A stretch of 64,000 bases of DNA from Notamacropus eugenii. Taxonomy: Eukaryota; Chordata; Mammalia; Diprotodontia; Macropodidae. Below the pieces are notes generated by a model, which was not told the DNA's origin, did no database searches, and saw nothing but the letters and a program-made list of their open reading frames with translations. Numbering within the stretch: position 1 is the first letter of the stretch; the number at the start of each line of letters is the position of its first letter. Shown in pieces: positions 43,338 to 56,189 of the stretch. The stretch covers positions 394,720,853 to 394,784,852 of the forward strand of contig NC_092872.1 in the NCBI RefSeq assembly GCF_028372415.1, given 5' to 3'. The position numbers and the translations under genes are program-made.

Positions 43338-45260
43338 AAGTTAGTCAATGAGCATTTATTAAGTGCCAGGCTACTGTGTGTCAGGCAGGGGTGATAAGCC
43401 CGAGAGATACCAAAAGAAGCAAGAGACAAACCATGCCCTCAAGGAGCTCTCTATCAAATGGGGGAAATAACTAGCAAACCCATATGTACAAACAAATCAT
43501 ATGCAGGATAAATTAGGAATCATTAAAAGTGCGAAGGCACAACAATTAAGAGGGGTTGTGAAAGACTTCCTGTAGATTAGAGGATAGGATATTAGTTGGG
43601 ACTTAAAGAGAGCAAGGGAAGGCAGTAGATAGAGATTAAAAAAAGAGAGAATATTCTAAGAATGGAAGGCAATCAGAGACTAGTGCCTGGAGGAGAACTC
43701 TCTTGGTCATGGAATAACAAGGAGTTCCATGTACATATAACTGGATTGAAAAATATGTGGCAGAGAGTGAAGTATGAGGAGACTTGAAACATAGGAAGAG
43801 ATTGGGTTTGAAAGGTTTTGAACAGCAAACAAGATTTTGTATTTGTTCCTGACGCTGACAGGGAGTCACTGGATTATATTGAGTAGGAGGGTGACATGGT
43901 CAGACCTGTACTTTAGGAAAATCACTTTAGTGGCTAAATGTAGAATTGTTTGGAGAGTGGAAACAATCAGCAGGTTGTTGTAATAGTCCAAGTATGACTT
44001 TATGAGGAGCTGTACCAGAGTGGTGACAGTGTTGGAGGAGAGAAAGGGCTTAATGAAGAGATGTTACAAAGGGGAAATCAACAGACCTTTGCAATAAATT
44101 GGATATAGGGGGAGGGAGACAAGAGATAGTGAGGTGTTGAGAATGGCATGTGGGTAATGAGTCTGAGGGAATGAGAGGATAGTGCTGTCCTTTACAGTAA
44201 TAGGGAAGGTAAGAGAGAGGAGGTTTTTAGAGGGAAAAGTAAGGAGTTCTGTTTTGGACATATTGAGCCAAAGAAGATGTCTGCTTGTATGCCCAGGTCT
44301 GAGATGTCTGAAAGGCAGTCAGAGATGTAGCTCATGTAATTATTATTGAGCTAATTAGGCTAAGCAGTGAGGTTAGGCCAGGATAACTGGATTTGAGAAA
44401 CATCAGCATAGAGAGAGTAATTAAATCCACTGGAACTGAAGAGATCACCTAGAAAAGAACTACATATAGAGAAGAGAAGAGGGCTCAGGACAGAATCCTG
44501 TGGGACACTTATGGTAAGAAGGCATGATCTGGATGAAGATTAAGGTCATTGAGATGAAAAACTCCGAATAGGTAGGAGGAGAACCAAAAGAGAATTGTGA
44601 CCCCAAAATTGAGAGATAAGACTATGAAGGAGAAGAGTGTTAGCAACAGTGTTGAAGGTAACAGAGAGATTGAAGAGAATGAGGATGGAGAAAAGGCCAT
44701 TGAATTTTGCAATTGAGAGACAGTAATTTTTGAGATAGTTTTAGTGGAATGATGAGGATGAAACCTGTATTGTAAGAAATTTAAAAGAGAGTGAGAAGAC
44801 ACAGAGTGGAGGCATACATGATACCTTTTTCAAGCAGTTCAGTTACAAAGGGCAGAAGAGATACAGACTGATAGTTAACAAGGATAGAAGGAGCAAGTGA
44901 TTTTTTTTTTTGAGGATGGGAGAGAAGTGGACATGGTCACAGACAGTAGAGAATGAATCAGTAGACAGGGCCAGATTGAAAGCAAGTGATAAAATGGAGA
45001 CAACAGAGGAGGAAATCTGCTGGAGAAGACAGGATGAAATAGGATTACTTGCACAAGTAGAAAGATTAAAGTTATTAAGAAGTAAGGCCACCTCATCATA
45101 TAAGACAAGAATGAAGGAGGAGATTATGGCAGAAGGCATATGAGTGATATAAGATGAAAAAGGGAGAATAGGGAGATCAAGACAAAGTTCATTTTTTTTC
45201 TGTAAAATATGAGATGTTTCTCAGCTAAGGGGGTTGGCAAGTCATAGAAGATTTGAGGAA
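43338..45260 (-). mobile_element. Long L2 LINE, 3' half with decayed reverse transcriptase
   Basis: About 1.9 kb. The 3' region starts at 43338 (GCATTTATTAAGTGCCAGGC; CCCTCAAGGAGCTC). Upstream on minus are RT pieces. At 44802-44509: LLNFLQYRFHPHHSTK, then ILFWFSSYLFGVFH, the L2 'FRPHHSTET' and 'LSWFSSYLSGR' blocks. Near 44420-44380: [14 protein letters not shown], with YADD changed to YADV (44399-44410). At 44261: MSKTELLTFPSK. Frames are broken by stops and indels, so the element is dead. It shares long stretches with the L2 pieces at 22.4-24.4 kb. Confidence 0.88.
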
Positions 45261-46434
45261 ATATGAAAAGATTTGGATGAACTACCCCATACAGAATCTA
45301 CCTAGGTTACAAGAAAAAGCAGTATCTCTCTGCTCAAATTAATTGATACACTTAAACTTTTCACCATCACCTGGATTGAAATGAGTGAATGAGGACTCTG
45401 CTTTGCTCTCATTAAGGAAAATAAAAACATCATCAAGGTTATGATGCTTTGAAGACCTATACCTAATTTAAAGGCTCATGTTTAATTGATTTTGTAGGTC
45501 TATATGTAGCTGGCCTACAAATGTTTGGTAGTAGACTTGTCATGGTAGACATCATTGTGGATTCAGTTCCAAAGCCAGTGTAGGTGATGTTTTCCATTTT
45601 TTTCAACAATAGGATTAAATTTATATTTTATTAAAGTTTAGTTCATAAATGAAATATTTCTGTTAGAAGTGGTTTGTTTTTCATGTGTTTAAAAAAATAA
45701 AAAGACTATTTTTACCTACCCAATAAAGAAGACTAACTTTTCTTTGTGATGTTAGACTATTTTAGGAAAGACATTGATATTTCCTCTTAATAAAGATGAC
45801 ACAAAAAACAATTAAAATGAATATTACTACATATAGAAGAAGAATTGGAAATCATATTTATAAGAAGGGACATGTGCTCAGTGCCTTGCAATAAGATCTC
45901 CCTTTGCTGAGTCAGGTCACTCACTCTCTAAAACAAAATGAGTAGCCTTTGAGGGATGAAATAGCCAAAGAATCCGTCATTTGGCAATAAGACTTGCCGA
46001 ATTTATCAAGGCTGGTTCTCAGCCCACAAAAATTTGTTTATCAATGGACCTATGTTCAAAATCATTCCAATTTTGATAGAACCTGCCATAATTTATGCTG
46101 TCCTGCGATAGCCTACAAAAATTGAGGGTTACCTTTACTCCATGATCTGTTATCTGAGTAGGACTTTAGTCAGAGAATGGCTATAATGTAATATCCTTTT
46201 ATTAAAATAATTGTTACATTGGCTTATGTCTGTAGGTTAGATTTATATGTGATTTACATTCATGTTATGAAATGACTCATGCTTATCCTTCCAGTAAGAG
46301 AGCACAACACTATTAAATGGTCCGAGGGTAATTTGCTAGCAGTGACCTAGGTGTGCAGTTTCTAGATTGCATTAGGAAAGATCCAGATGTATTGTATGGT
46401 TCCCGTTATATACTTATAGTTTAAATAAAAGTAC
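45261..46434. other. Unassigned AT-rich sequence
   Basis: May include more diverged L2 5' sequence at its left edge. No gene seen. Confidence 0.4.
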
Positions 46435-46745
46435 ACGTTGTTGTTGTTGTGTGGTTGTTTTTGTCCGTTCTCAAAGAGGACCATGTCATCAGGATGATGA
46501 CATGACTTGCAGTTGACTGATTTGAGTGAAGGAGGGCTGTGCAAGGTCACCAACCTCACTTTCTTCTCCTGAGCCATCTGGGTCCAGTGGCATGATATTC
46601 ATCAAGATGACTGGAGATGACCCAGGATGCAATGTGAGACCCTGGCCCTTTCACGTTAAGGTCTTATCACATTCTCACTTTGAGTGAGATACAACCATTT
46701 AATAAATAGGCATCTTTAACAAAAGAGTCAGCAGTTTATGTGAAA
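46435..46745 (-). mobile_element. RTE-tailed SINE, best-preserved copy
   Basis: About 300 bases. On minus, the 3' end is AGAACGGACAAAAACAACCA followed by CAACAACAAC (46435-46452 on +). The inner blocks (CATCTGGGTCCAGTG and CAGGATGCAATGTGAGACCC on +) match the 62.1-kb copy. The tail resembles the RTE LINE tail at the start of the window. Confidence 0.85.
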
Positions 46746-47648
46746 TCATATTAACTATGCTATATGCATCCATTCACTGAATTAAACATGCATAAACACA
46801 CATTTGTTTGTCCATTTAGATGGAGGCCAGCTCTCATGGTCTTAAAGAACGGAACTGCAGGTGGGATAGAAACCAGTTGCTGCACCAGTAGCAATGCTGC
46901 CATGAGACAACTGTCACCTTTCCTTTCTCTCTTGAATTTCACCATCCCTTAAACTCTATCTTATACAAAGACATCTGTCCTCCTGTCCCAGGGGTGACAT
47001 AGTTTCTTCTCTTTCCAAACTGTGAACAACTGCAGATCCCCAGAATTTTTTTTTTTAATTTATGGCCAGGTAAACCCTTGCTACAGATTATTAGATAAAA
47101 ATTACATTCTATCATATTTTAAGAATTAACAACCCCCCATTTTATTTTCTCATGCAAGCATTATAAGAATGTCTTAGATTATGACAGTTCACAGCCTGGA
47201 CAGTACGTATCTCAAAATGAGATCAGAAGTAGAAAGAGCCTAATCCAGTGTTTTCTTTGTTTTATTATTTATTTTAATCTGCTAATTCTCAGTGATACTG
47301 GAATATATGCTTGTCCTCTCTGGGTCTCAGTTTCATCCTTTTTAAAATAAGTTTTCTTACTTTTCTTCCTTTAGCTTCTCTGTTCACAGTAGGACTACAT
47401 TTACAGAATCTAGTGGCAGACAATCCTGTAAAAAAAAAAAAAAGCTTAAGCAATTAAGTTCATGCCACCCAAAGAAACAATCCTTGGTCCTTGGTTTCTG
47501 TGTTTGTACTTTCCTATTCTTGGTGAAGGGATTTGAGTCTCTGACCTTGTGACTTTAAAAAGGTAAGGAGAAAAAGCCATAAGAATCCAGTGTCACTCAA
47601 TCTTAACTCTTGGTCTAACACTCTTTTCTACTGTGCCATCTAGCTGAC
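46746..47648. other. Unassigned sequence with small SINE-like piece
   Basis: 47280-47350 contains a short MIR-core-like block (TGGGTCTCAGTTTCATCC). Otherwise nothing was recognised. Confidence 0.4.
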
Positions 47649-47650
47649 CA

Positions 47651-47678
47651 GTGTGTGTGTGTGTGTGTGTGTGTGTGA
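47651..47678. repeat. (GT)n microsatellite
   Basis: About 14 GT units. Confidence 0.95.
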
Positions 47679-48979
47679 TATAAATCACAATATATATTAA
47701 AAATATATGTTAAAATCCATTTCAGTTCTCCAATTAGAGCTCCATGATATATCTCAGTAGCATTGTGCTATGTCACGTCCTCTCCTCTGAATGAATAAGC
47801 ATGTCCTATCTGTTCCATTGAATTGATATCCTTCCTTTTGGCAGACTTGTACAATGCTTGTTACTTTATGTTCTAATCAATCCACACTGACCTACAGTGC
47901 AATCACAATTAATCAATGCTTATATTGATGGAGAGGGAGAAGTAATGAAAAACTGCTGAACGGTAATAAACACATTTTTTTCCATTAAAAACAAAACAAA
48001 TTGCCATAAGAAAGGGTTGGTCCTATTGACTATCTCATAAATGATTTGCAATTATTTTCAAGGCTTAAACAGTCAAAAATTTGCCCCAAGAAACATTATA
48101 GTTTCCAGTGAGATAAACTGGGTTTTTCAATAATAAAACCAGAAAAAAAAGAAGGGAAACAGAGATAAATAGGTTGTCTGGGTTTGTCTCTCAGAGTCGC
48201 CAGTGGTTTGCTTTTTATTTTTTTTAGATTCTTAGAATTTGAGATCCATTCCCTTTAATGTGGTTCCATCTTACCTATCTACCTTGTCTTAACTCTATTA
48301 CTTCGTATAATAAGACTATTGATGTTTGTGAGAAGCAAAAGCATGATCATCAGAGTTTAAACTGGATATGTCTGCACAACCTTAGTTGCATATAATCAGG
48401 TAGATGAAGGAGTGGATTCTCATGTTTATAGTTTAAAATATGTACTTTGAAAATCACAATCTTGTGAAAATTGTCAATAAAGATCTTTATGTTCTGTTTT
48501 ATGAACTACAGGCATAAAGAGCTAATTCTAGAAAAATCATTTAGTTAGAATATATTCCCCAAATATTCTAAGAATATATTTTATCTTAATGGACATATTA
48601 ATTAATCTAATTCCCTAATTAGATTCCAAGGTCAAAATGAAAATTATAAATAAATTTAAATAAAATTGTAAATAAAATGTGAAGAAGGATGTGATGTGGC
48701 TTAAATTTTGAGAATTTTTAAAGTAACCATTCTAGTTAAATAGAATTGGGAGCCAAAACTGAATTTAAGAGCATATTTAAATATTTAGAAAAGTTGTTAG
48801 GAAATTGATTTTTCTTTATTCACAAGCTTTGAGTGATCATATATTTTATATTGGGAAATATCTTGCCTTGGTTTGATAATATATACTTGTCATCTCCCTT
48901 AACTTCTGAATTTTGAACTGAAGCTTGATGAAAGTGGGGATCAAAGGATCACAGATAAAAAATAACTTCAAGATTCTCT
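47679..48979. other. Unassigned AT-rich sequence
   Basis: No gene or recognised repeat. Confidence 0.4.
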
Positions 48980-49105
48980 AGTGTAAACCCTTCGTTTTAT
49001 AAATGAAGAAGCTGAGGCCATAAAAATTAAAGGACTTGCCCAAAATCATGGAATTCTAAAGTAGTAGAGCTGAGATTTAAACCCAGGTTTCCTAACTAAA
49101 AAAAT
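48980..49105 (-). mobile_element. MIR-type SINE fragment
   Basis: TAAATGAAGAAGCTGAGGCC, GACTTGCCCAAAATCATGG and AGATTTAAACCCAGGTTTCC. Confidence 0.75.
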
Positions 49106-49260
49106 GGTGCTCTTTTCAAATGATATCTTGAGTGGGGGGGGGAGGGTGGGAAGGGTTGGGAGGGGTTTTTAGAGAGATAGTTGAGGATACAAAGATGTTT
49201 GTAATGGAAAATAATTGGGAAAGGAATCGGAGGAAATGTTCTTTGGCATATGAGAATGAA

Positions 49261-49372
49261 AGGGGCAGGGGGAGAGACAGAGACAGACAGAGAGACAGAG
49301 AGAGAGACAGAGACAGACAGATAGACAGAGAGAGAGACAGAGTCAGAGAGAGACAGTGACAGAGAGAGAGAG
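49261..49372. repeat. (GACAGA)n purine-rich repeat
   Basis: GACAGA, GAGAGACA and AGAC units over about 110 bases. Open frames on both strands here are artefacts. Confidence 0.95.
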
Positions 49373-51149
49373 AAAAGGGAGGGAGGAATGTGAACATTGC
49401 ACTGTTTTACCACAAAGATAGGAATGATTTGTAGTCTGTTACTAACATGTGAATGTTTGAGACTGGACTGTTTGTACATTATTAAAAGCAATTTATTGTT
49501 AAATATCCTCTCTACCTCCTCAGATTATACTGATAATTTGTCAAACAACTCTTATGTCCCAATTAATATGGTTTTAATGTATCTCAAATAATTGGAAAAA
49601 AGATAAAAGTGAAAATGCCAACAAAACTAAAACAAAAAAAACTGTCTTGATACGCTGTAACTTTACCATGATGTATGTTAAATCTGGTGATGCAGTATGT
49701 TTGCCTTAAATGAAATTCTTTGATGCAATATTGCCTTGATTTATTGGTTGATTTTTTTGATATAGTGGGAGACATTTGAATCAGATGGTGAGTTTGATTT
49801 ACTATATAAAGTATCTAGTTTGATAGATGGTGTATTTTATTCAGTATTCAATAAGTAATGATTCAATAGGGGATGTCTCTGATTTGGTAAGTGAACTATT
49901 AGATTTGATTTTGATCTATTTTCTCAGTAAGACATATATTTATTTTAATAGTTGATGTATCTATTTTTGTGTGAAATGTGTCAAATTCCTAGCTTGAAGG
50001 TATTTTTTTCTCCAGTTGTGATTTATAGATTATGCTACTAATATATGTGCTCCAATTAAAGATAATATAGAACATTCATTATATCTCACTGCACAAATAC
50101 AATAAAATCTCTCAAATGGTATTTTCTCTACAATCCCACCCCCTCGTCCTGCCATTCCCTACCATCCTGCTTTGATTACTCTATTAGAATGTTTGCCATT
50201 AGTATGAGATAAAATAAATCTCTGCTTGGGAAAATCAGATCTTTGGCAAAACGTCTTCAATATATATCTTCTTTTTAAAAATGAAAGAGAAATTATTTCA
50301 AACAACTTGCTGAAGGTTGACTTTTGTTTTTGCAAAGAGCCCAGTCTCTCAAGGAAATTTTCATGGTCTTTGTGTTCATTTTGTTTTCCTAACTAGAATC
50401 TGGATTTCTCTGTGCTCATCTAGTTCAATTCCTTATACAGGAATTACTATTTTTGTGAATATACCTTTTGAATGGTTTTCCTTTCAGATTCTCTTGTTAA
50501 CAATCCAAACCTTCTTGAATTTTAAGGGTTGGTTAGAATCTTGTAAAACAAATTCCTTCAAGTTTATGAAGCCACTGAAACTCAACAACTTATTTTTTGA
50601 AATCATATTTTGAAACTATTATCCAGGATTGTCTTTATTTTGTGGTAGAAAGACAGTTCATCTGTGTTACATGGGATCTCAACATAAAATATGACAAAAT
50701 CTACAGAGAGTAGGGAATGCCTGAGAGACACATATGACTCTCTATAGGGAGTTGAGCCGTCTCTACATTCTGAAAAGAAAAGACCAAGAAGGAATGAGGT
50801 TGCTCTCTTGCTCAAATCATCTGACTGTCCTTTTGAACAGCTGCCCAATGTACTTTTAATTTGATATAATGTGAAATACATTTAAAGTTGAACTTACATT
50901 CAATTTACATCAGTTATTTGCACAGCAGGCAGAAGAAAATAAGCCAAGGTCAGTGTGAGTTTTGCCAATTGAATTGAAGAGCAGTGGAGGATTCACACCT
51001 AGGGGGGTCTGCTAAAGAACTGAGAATCAATCCACATAATGAGTTTTATGCTGTTACTTTCATTGAAACCAAAATGTTTTTTGACATTCTCATGGATTTA
51101 CTAGGTGTCCTTAGGTACATAAAATTCTGACTTGTCACCAGTAAATTGA
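49373..51149. other. Unassigned AT-rich sequence, partly quasi-repetitive
   Basis: 49680-49970 has recurring TTTGATTTACT, AGTTTGATAGATGG and TTGATTTATTGG-like pieces that may be a worn tandem repeat. A 98-codon + frame (50317-50613) and a 92-codon - frame (50881-50603) carry no recognised motif. Confidence 0.4.
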
Positions 51150-51370
51150 CAATCATAATTGCAGAGTTAGAAAGGCCCTCAAAGGCCATGTAATGTAATA
51201 TCACATTCTAGGTAAGAATTCTCCTCCACAATATCCCTGGCAGTCAGAATCTAGCCTCTTGTTGACTTCCAGCTGCAAGTAATCATCACCTTGGAATAAT
51301 GCCTTTTGTATTTTTGATCCAGCTCTGATTTAAAAAATATATTTTTCATAAGTCCAATGTCCAAATTCAA
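51150..51370. mobile_element. CR1/L3-like LINE 3' fragment
   Basis: GAGTTAGAAAGGCCCTCAAA, GGCCATGTAATGTAATATCA and TCCTCCACAATATCCCTGGC follow the order of a CR1/L3 3' region known from amniotes. Diverged. Orientation not assigned. Confidence 0.5.
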
Positions 51371-51945
51371 TAAATTAAATTAAATGATTTTCCATGTATT
51401 TGGGCCATTGTGGATTAGAGAGTCTTTTAAGTTATTATTTACTTTTTGATTTGTAAAAAGGCCCCAGTTCATTAGTCATGAATATATTAACAAAATCTCC
51501 TTTAGAGTTTATTCTGTGGTCTCCTCACACAACGTTATTCTGCTAGCTAAAGGCAGTGGTATTCTTCGGACTGAGCCTCTTAGGTTTTTAATGAACATAT
51601 GAACTATTTTATTAGCCACACTTTAATTTTTTTCTGATTTATTATGTTTAACACCACTTTTTGTCTTATCATTTTGGCAAGATATATAACTGAAGCCAAG
51701 CAACTAGTAATAATGAACAAGGGACTGTAGCAGCACTTGTCTCAACATTTATTTAGGGTATTTCAAGGAAATGTAATGTAGACTAGAGAGGTAATAATGA
51801 ATTAGAGAGAAAAACAAAATTCCTACCTCTGGGTCAACGAAATGATATCTCCCCTCCCCCCCAATGAAATGAAAAACAAACAAACATAAATTTCAATCAC
51901 ACAGTATGGACTAAGGAAGGATGCCTAAAAAACACACAAATAGTG
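51371..51945. other. Unassigned sequence
   Basis: No gene or recognised repeat. Confidence 0.4.
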
Positions 51946-51949
51946 AAGT

Positions 51950-52070
51950 ACAGTAAGAGTTGAAAGGGCACTTAAGGATCATCTAATTCAAATTATTTTC
52001 AAACAAGAAAACTGAACATCAGGGAGACAAAGACAATGAAAGGATGTATTGGAGCCAACTTTAGTGACCA
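51950..52070 (-). mobile_element. MIR-type SINE fragment
   Basis: GGATCATCTAATTCAAATTA and CAAGAAAACTGAACATCAGG. Confidence 0.6.
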
Positions 52071-52240
52071 TAAGAACCAATTGTTAAATTTTCACTCTGA
52101 GTATTAATACCTCAGAAATTGGTAGATACTATTAACCAGTCTTGATTCATTGTTTTGTTTTGTTTTTTATTTTTTATTTTCTAGATTTGAGAAAGTTAGG
52201 GAGAAAATAATTAATAATGCAGGTTAAACTTAAAAGTGTG

Positions 52241-52246
52241 TCATGC

Positions 52247-52279
<33 letters not shown>
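52241..52279. repeat. (GT)n microsatellite
   Basis: About 15 GT units. Confidence 0.95.
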
Positions 52280-52280
<1 letters not shown>

Positions 52281-53264
52281 ATTTTGAGAGCTGGTTGTTA
52301 AACATTTATTAACATTTTTCATAAGAGACTAATCTAGTAAGTAGCAGATCCTACCGTAAATCCAAGGTTTTTGACTTGTGAGCCAATTAACGTTCCATAT
52401 TGCTTGTCCATTACTTTGTGTGTATTGAGTCAATCAATGTTCTACCTACATGCAGCTGAACTATTCTAGGTCTTATGAGGAAATTAGCCAATTTAAAAAT
52501 ATATTTGCATATGAATATGCACATGTATATGTATCTATATGTACATGTAAATATAAAGGTATGTGTGTATGTGATAGCTAAGTATGTGTGTCTCTGTATC
52601 TACCCTACTAGTTTGTAGTGACTTCACTTCTCTGTCTCCCATTTTTTGTTTTGTATACATTATTTACATACTTATCCACATATAATGTTTACTTTTTTGA
52701 AATTATATTGATGTCATTTTTTTAACAGTAGTCATTTAAAGATTATTCCCACTTTATAACAATCACTTATAATAAAGTAAAACAGTTAAAGAACACTTAT
52801 AATGCAGTGACTTTGTGTAAAAGTACATTCAACATTTCACAAATATAATCTCCCTTTCTCACTATTTTAAATAAATTTACTCCTATCTGTTTTCTCTCCC
52901 TTTTGCCCCCAACACCACTGGAAAAAAAGAAAAAAAAATCTAATAAATATACTTTGTCGAGCAAAACAAATTCCCTCAGAATGTGTGTATAATGCATATA
53001 AATACCTGTATACACATACATGTATATATACATTTATAGGTACGTAAATATATACATGTATTTTTATTATTTAACAGAAATAGAAAATGTGTACATGCTA
53101 ATCATTTACTTGTGGTTCCTTTAAAATATTGATCATGTTTTATGATTTAAAAAAAATCACAAATTCTGAAAAACAGAAATGTACTCATTCTTTCATGATT
53201 ACAATATAATAAAATTACATTAAGAGCCCACAGGAAAAAACAAAAGTACATAATGTTTCCCCCC
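52280..53264. other. Unassigned AT-rich sequence
   Basis: Includes imperfect ATGTAT tracts at 52505-52575 and 52985-53060. No gene seen. Confidence 0.4.
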
Positions 53265-53385
53265 ATTAGCATGGAAGCTCCTTGAATTCAGAAACTGTAT
53301 CTCTTTTGCCTTTGTGTCCTGAGCTTAGCCTAGTGTTTAACACATTAAATATTTAATAAATACATATTTACTAACTGGGGGATAA
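53265..53385 (+). mobile_element. L2-like 3'-terminal fragment
   Basis: CATGGAAGCTCCTTGAATTC, TGCCTTTGTGTCCTGAGCTT and ATTTAATAAATACATATTTA. Confidence 0.7.
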
Positions 53386-53699
53386 TAAAAGTGGCTATAG
53401 CAACTATGTTATAATAAAATAATCATTAAAAGTGTTTGGTAGTAGAATAATAGAAAACTAGATTAGAGAAACAAAATAGATAAGAATCATAAACAATGGT
53501 GTATAATTTAAGATTCAATAAATCCAAAAATATGGAGTATATTCTTTTTATCAAGACCACCTCTCCCCTGAGCTCCAATCCACTTCACCAAACAAAAACA
53601 AACAAAACCGTTCCTTCTTTCCCAACTTTTCTACTACTGTCCAGGGAACTATGGTTCTTATAATTAGACTTACAATTTTGGGGTCATCCTAGCGTAACT
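53386..53699. other. Unassigned sequence
   Basis: No gene or recognised repeat. Confidence 0.4.
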
Positions 53700-54435
53700 T
53701 ACACTTACCCCATCTAATCTGTTGTCAAACCTTTTAACTTTTACTTTTACAACATTTTGTGGATGTTTCCACCTTTTTACTCACAGCCATCTCCCTAGAA
53801 TGTCAGTACTCCTCACCCAGACTCTTGCAATAGCTGTACAATTGGTCTCCCTGGTTCAAATATCTCCCTGCCCTAATCCATTCTCTACTCAGCTACCAAA
53901 TTATATTCTTAAAGCACAGCCCTGACCAGGTCAAATGCCCACATTGAAATAAGTTCCATTGGAGCCCTACAATCTCAATGATATAATACAAGTTCTATAG
54001 TTAGCATTTAAAGTCCTTGACAACCTATCACCTTTCTTCTTCCCTAATCTAATTACATTTTACTCCCCTCCAAAAATACTAAAATATACCTTCATTATGT
54101 ACAGCAACATGAATAAAACACTCCAACACCTACTTCTGCCCTTCATGACTTGATCTGCCCAGTTATTTCCACCTCTTAGATTTCCTGGCTTCCTTCTCCA
54201 TTAGACCTCTGTAGACACTCAACCCCCATCTTACTGCCTTCCTTTTATACAATGATATGGAGAATGCTATTACTTTCAGTTTACTTTTTGTACGTCTTGT
54301 ATGCACATAGTGATTTCTATATTTTATTCCCTATTAGAATGTGATCTGTTTGATGACAGGGATCATTTTTTGTCTTTTTTTATACTGTCAGTGCTTAGTA
54401 TAGTGCTTAACAAATGTTTGATGATTGGCTGAGTT
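53700..54435 (+). mobile_element. L2 LINE 3' part
   Basis: Plus orientation. The frame at 53722-53925 keeps pieces of the L2 C-terminal region (TQTLAIAVQLVSLVQISPCP). Then ACCAGGTCAAATGCCCACAT, TAAAGTCCTTGACAACCTAT, CCTGGCTTCCTTCTCCATTA, GACAGGGATCATTTTTTGTC and AGTGCTTAGTATAGTGCTTA, in L2 3' order. Confidence 0.8.
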
Positions 54436-54629
54436 GGGAAGGGCTTCACTATTTTCCTAAAACCTTTGCAAAAAATTTTAAACACTTAAAAAGAAACAAA
54501 ACCAAAATAAAACAAAAAGAAACAATAACAAAATAAACTGGTTTTGGCTATCATGGCCTATGACACAAAAAGTCCTCAAAAGCTAAGCAGGTTAAATATA
54601 AAAGGTCATGCCATTAAAAAACGTGTAGA

Positions 54630-54760
54630 TGAGATCACAAAATATACAAGAAAAATAAGTTCAGTTACATAAAATTTAAAAGCTGTTTTTACAAACCAAA
54701 TTTGTATAGAAAATCATTAAAATGCAAATGAAGTTATCTGTTACCTTTTATAATCACTTC
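54630..54760 (+). mobile_element. Small L1 ORF2 fragment
   Basis: AAGTTCAGTTACATAAAATTTAAAAG-type sequence corresponds to the FDYIKLKSFCT block of L1 ORF2 (compare 56500-56535). Decayed. Confidence 0.55.
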
Positions 54761-54829
54761 TGTCCCCTAGAAGCAAAACAAAAAACTTGACCCCCTAATT
54801 GAACACCTAAAATATGTCTCCTCCTAGTC

Positions 54830-55300
54830 TTTGTTTAATTTTCTGTGTAACCTTTTATCTTAAGGTTGTTTATTCTCTTTATTTAAATCTTATTCTTGTA
54901 CATGTTGTAAGTTTCTGATCAAACCCTAACTTTTCCTAAAATGATTCCCATTCTTGTAGCATTTCTTATTGACTAGGAAATTCTTGATCCAGGATTCTGT
55001 CTCCTTGAACTTACTGAATACTAGATCTATAGACTATGTAGTCTATTCTATTGTATTGATCATCTATTAATATTTTTAAAAATAATATTTTGCTGATTTG
55101 TGCTTTATAATATATTTTGAGATTTTACTTTAATACTAGAAACCCTTCTGTTCTTACCTTTTCCTCATTTTCTTCTTTGAGATTCTTGACTTAATTGAAT
55201 TTTTGTTATTCATTTTATTTTGTTATTAATTTTGTTATTCATTATCAATTAGAAATTATTATAAAATGATAAATTAACTTGAAATTTTGATAGAATAGTC
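54830..55300 (-). mobile_element. Old L1 ORF2 fragment
   Basis: Parallel to 8030-8290 of the young L1 (GATCCAGGATTCTGTCTCC; TTATAATATATTTTGAGATT), strongly diverged. Not collinear with the next L1 fragment, so probably a separate insertion or a rearrangement. Confidence 0.5.
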
Positions 55301-55479
55301 TATATAATAAATGAATGAGAAAAAGAAAGGGAAATTATGACTATAGTGAATATTTCCTTGAGTTATCCTCTAATCCATCTTCAGTGTTCCTCTTCCATTC
55401 ACCTTAATTTTAGAGTAAAGATACTAAGTAAGAAAATAGAGGTAACATATATAGATTCTTTTCCTTTTTCCCTAATAAT

Positions 55480-55815
55480 CTTTGGAAAGAGACAGTAATG
55501 GTAATGCTGGGTGAAAAGGTACAGGCAGTTTAATAACTCTTTGGGCACAACTCCAGATTGCTCTCCAAAATGATTGGATCAGTTCACAGTTCTACCGGCA
55601 GTGAATTAGTGTTCCAATTTTTCCATATCCCTTCCAACATTTGTTGCTTTCCCCTTTAAAAATTCTAGCCAATCTGATAGGTGTAAAATGATATCTCATG
55701 GTTATTTTAATTTGCATTTCTCTAATCTATAATGATTTAGAGCATTTTTATATGAATACAAATTGTTTTGATTTCTTCATCAGAAAACTGCCTGTTTATA
55801 TTGGGGAATGACTAG
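55480..55815 (-). mobile_element. Old L1 ORF2 fragment
   Basis: Parallel to 7245-7625 of the young L1: ACTCTTTGGGCACAACTCC, GTGAATTAGTGTTCCAATTT, CAATCTGATAGGTGTAAAAT and TTGGGGAATGACTAG. A short segment is missing before the last block. Confidence 0.85.
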
Positions 55816-55949
55816 TACAAAAGTGAATAAGGTAGGTATGAAAAAAATAAAATAAATTTTATATTGTTAACTTAAAAAAAGTAACATCATTAAAGCCATT
55901 CATGTATCATCTATAATGATTAATTTTCACTGTAATAAAACTATGATCA

Positions 55950-56165
55950 TGATCATTAATCATACATCTATATAGTACCTCACACTGTTCAGGGTGCTTT
56001 CACATACATTATCTCATCTGATCTTCATACTGATAGGCAAAGCAAGAGCCCCACTTAAAGAGGGAAAAGCTGAGACTTAGAGAGCCCAAGTAGCTTGTTC
56101 AAAAACACATGGCATATAAGTGAAAACGTGAATAGGACCTGAAATCTTTTGGCTTACAATCTAAG
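55950..56165 (-). mobile_element. MIR-type SINE
   Basis: ACATTATCTCATCTGATCTT, AGGGAAAAGCTGAGACTTAG and AAGTAGCTTGTTCAAAAACA. Confidence 0.7.
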
Positions 56166-56189
56166 ACATCTTCCATTCTGTTCTCCCTT

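Noticed and set aside
43338..45260. Initially considered a GA-rich non-coding repeat of unknown class
   Set aside because: The minus-strand translation contains L2 RT blocks ([16 protein letters not shown]), so it was reassigned to L2.
49096..49491. 131-codon minus frame rich in SLSLSVSLS
   Set aside because: Translation of the GACAGA/GAGA repeat.
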